Shown here one piece after another: positions 5,461-5,779 of a DNA stretch of 5,779 bases. The stretch spans positions 1 through 5,779 of the forward strand of contig JAKSDM010000939.1 in assembly GCA_022360135.1 (NCBI GenBank). Reading direction: 5' to 3'. The position numbers and the translations under genes are program-made. Every line of letters starts with the position of its first letter. The first letter of the stretch is position 1. The notes under the pieces are model-generated. The model made no database searches and was not told where the DNA came from. It was given only the letters and a program-made list of their open reading frames with translations. This stretch comes from Pseudanabaenales cyanobacterium (GTDB taxonomy: Bacteria > Cyanobacteriota > Cyanobacteriia > Phormidesmidales > Phormidesmidaceae).

Positions 5461-5779
5461 TACTGGAAAATAACTCTGGCTAATACCTACGAATCTGAAT
5501 CACACTCATCCGAAGAAACTGAAAAATTTTGTATGCCCCGGCGTCCCCTGGTTTTTTCCTAATATCTTCTCTGCGATTGCAGAGGGTTTACCGCTTGTGT
5601 TTCTAAGCACCGTCTACAGCTCAATAGAGCAGTGTGACTCTTCCCAGGTTGCAAGGCTTAATGGGTCCAGAGACATTGAAGCGTTGGAGATTTCCTCGGG
5701 ACTCTTCATGAAAACTCTACATTTCCCCACAAGATTTCCAGCATTCTCAGAATACTTCCTAATCAGTCTTTTATTAATA
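5461..5779. other. Region upstream of the TPS transporter; no assignable gene
   Basis: These 319 bases must contain the transporter's promoter and leader, but no -35/-10 pair stands out. A hairpin at 5569-5584 is listed separately. Two frames are open to the right edge. On the minus strand 54 codons run from 5778 to a TAG at 5614-5616, ending in EESHCSIEL. On the plus strand 24 codons run from ATG at 5708 and end in FLISLLLI, which resembles the start of a signal peptide. I recognise neither, and neither has a ribosome-binding site or family motif, so they are not called as genes. Confidence 0.5.
5569..5584 (-). repeat. Small hairpin in the TPS transporter leader region
   Basis: Perfect six-base arms CTCTGC (5569-5574) and GCAGAG (5579-5584) surround a four-base loop, about 109 bases before the transporter start. 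On the minus strand it is followed by AAGATATTAGG rather than a U-run. It may be a leader structure or an operator-like palindrome; there is no direct evidence of function. Confidence 0.4.

Noticed and set aside
1..5779. CRISPR array, tRNA/rRNA, transposase, toxin-antitoxin or defence system
   Set aside because: I looked on both strands and found no repeat-spacer pattern, cloverleaf, transposase motif or paired small toxin/antitoxin frames.

Overview
This window looks like ordinary cyanobacterial chromosome. Five copies of the palindrome GCGATCGC (HIP1, the highly iterated cyanobacterial palindrome) occur in 5.8 kb. The genes resemble families that are restricted to, or best known from, cyanobacteria: an NblR-type response regulator, a DUF2949 small protein, a cyanobacterial NAD kinase and a ShlB/FhaC-type outer-membrane transporter with a long proline-rich linker. 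Base composition and gene style suggest a non-picocyanobacterial lineage; I cannot name a genus from sequence alone.

All supported genes lie on the minus strand, so transcription runs from right to left. Bases 5461-5779 have no gene I can assign. A two-partner-secretion (TPS) outer-membrane transporter follows (5460 to 3433), with no substrate gene inside the window. A 283-base spacer (3150-3432) carries a stem-loop over the transporter stop codon and a six-unit in-phase heptamer array. Next comes a compact block: NAD kinase (3149 to 2232), the NblR-type response regulator (2166 to 1471) and a DUF192 lipoprotein (1462 to 782). The lipoprotein's ribosome-binding site overlaps the regulator's stop codon, so those two are very probably co-transcribed and translationally coupled. 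A 427-base spacer (355-781) contains a 39-base run of pure A/T around a 20-base perfect palindrome. The window ends with a DUF2949 gene (354 to 151) and, 35 bases further on, the first 38 codons of a ureidoglycolate lyase-family gene that runs off the left edge.

Functionally, NAD kinase supplies NADP for photosynthetic electron transport and reductive metabolism. NblR controls phycobilisome breakdown under nutrient and light stress in the model species. The DUF192 protein is an exported lipoprotein of unknown function. The transporter would export a large beta-helical protein encoded elsewhere. I see no CRISPR array, RNA gene, transposase, toxin-antitoxin pair or defence system, and nothing convincing as a wholly new biological system. 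The points most worth checking are the unusual receiver domain of the NblR-type regulator, the coupled regulator-lipoprotein pair, the heptamer array, and the duplicated linker and cysteine pair of the transporter.
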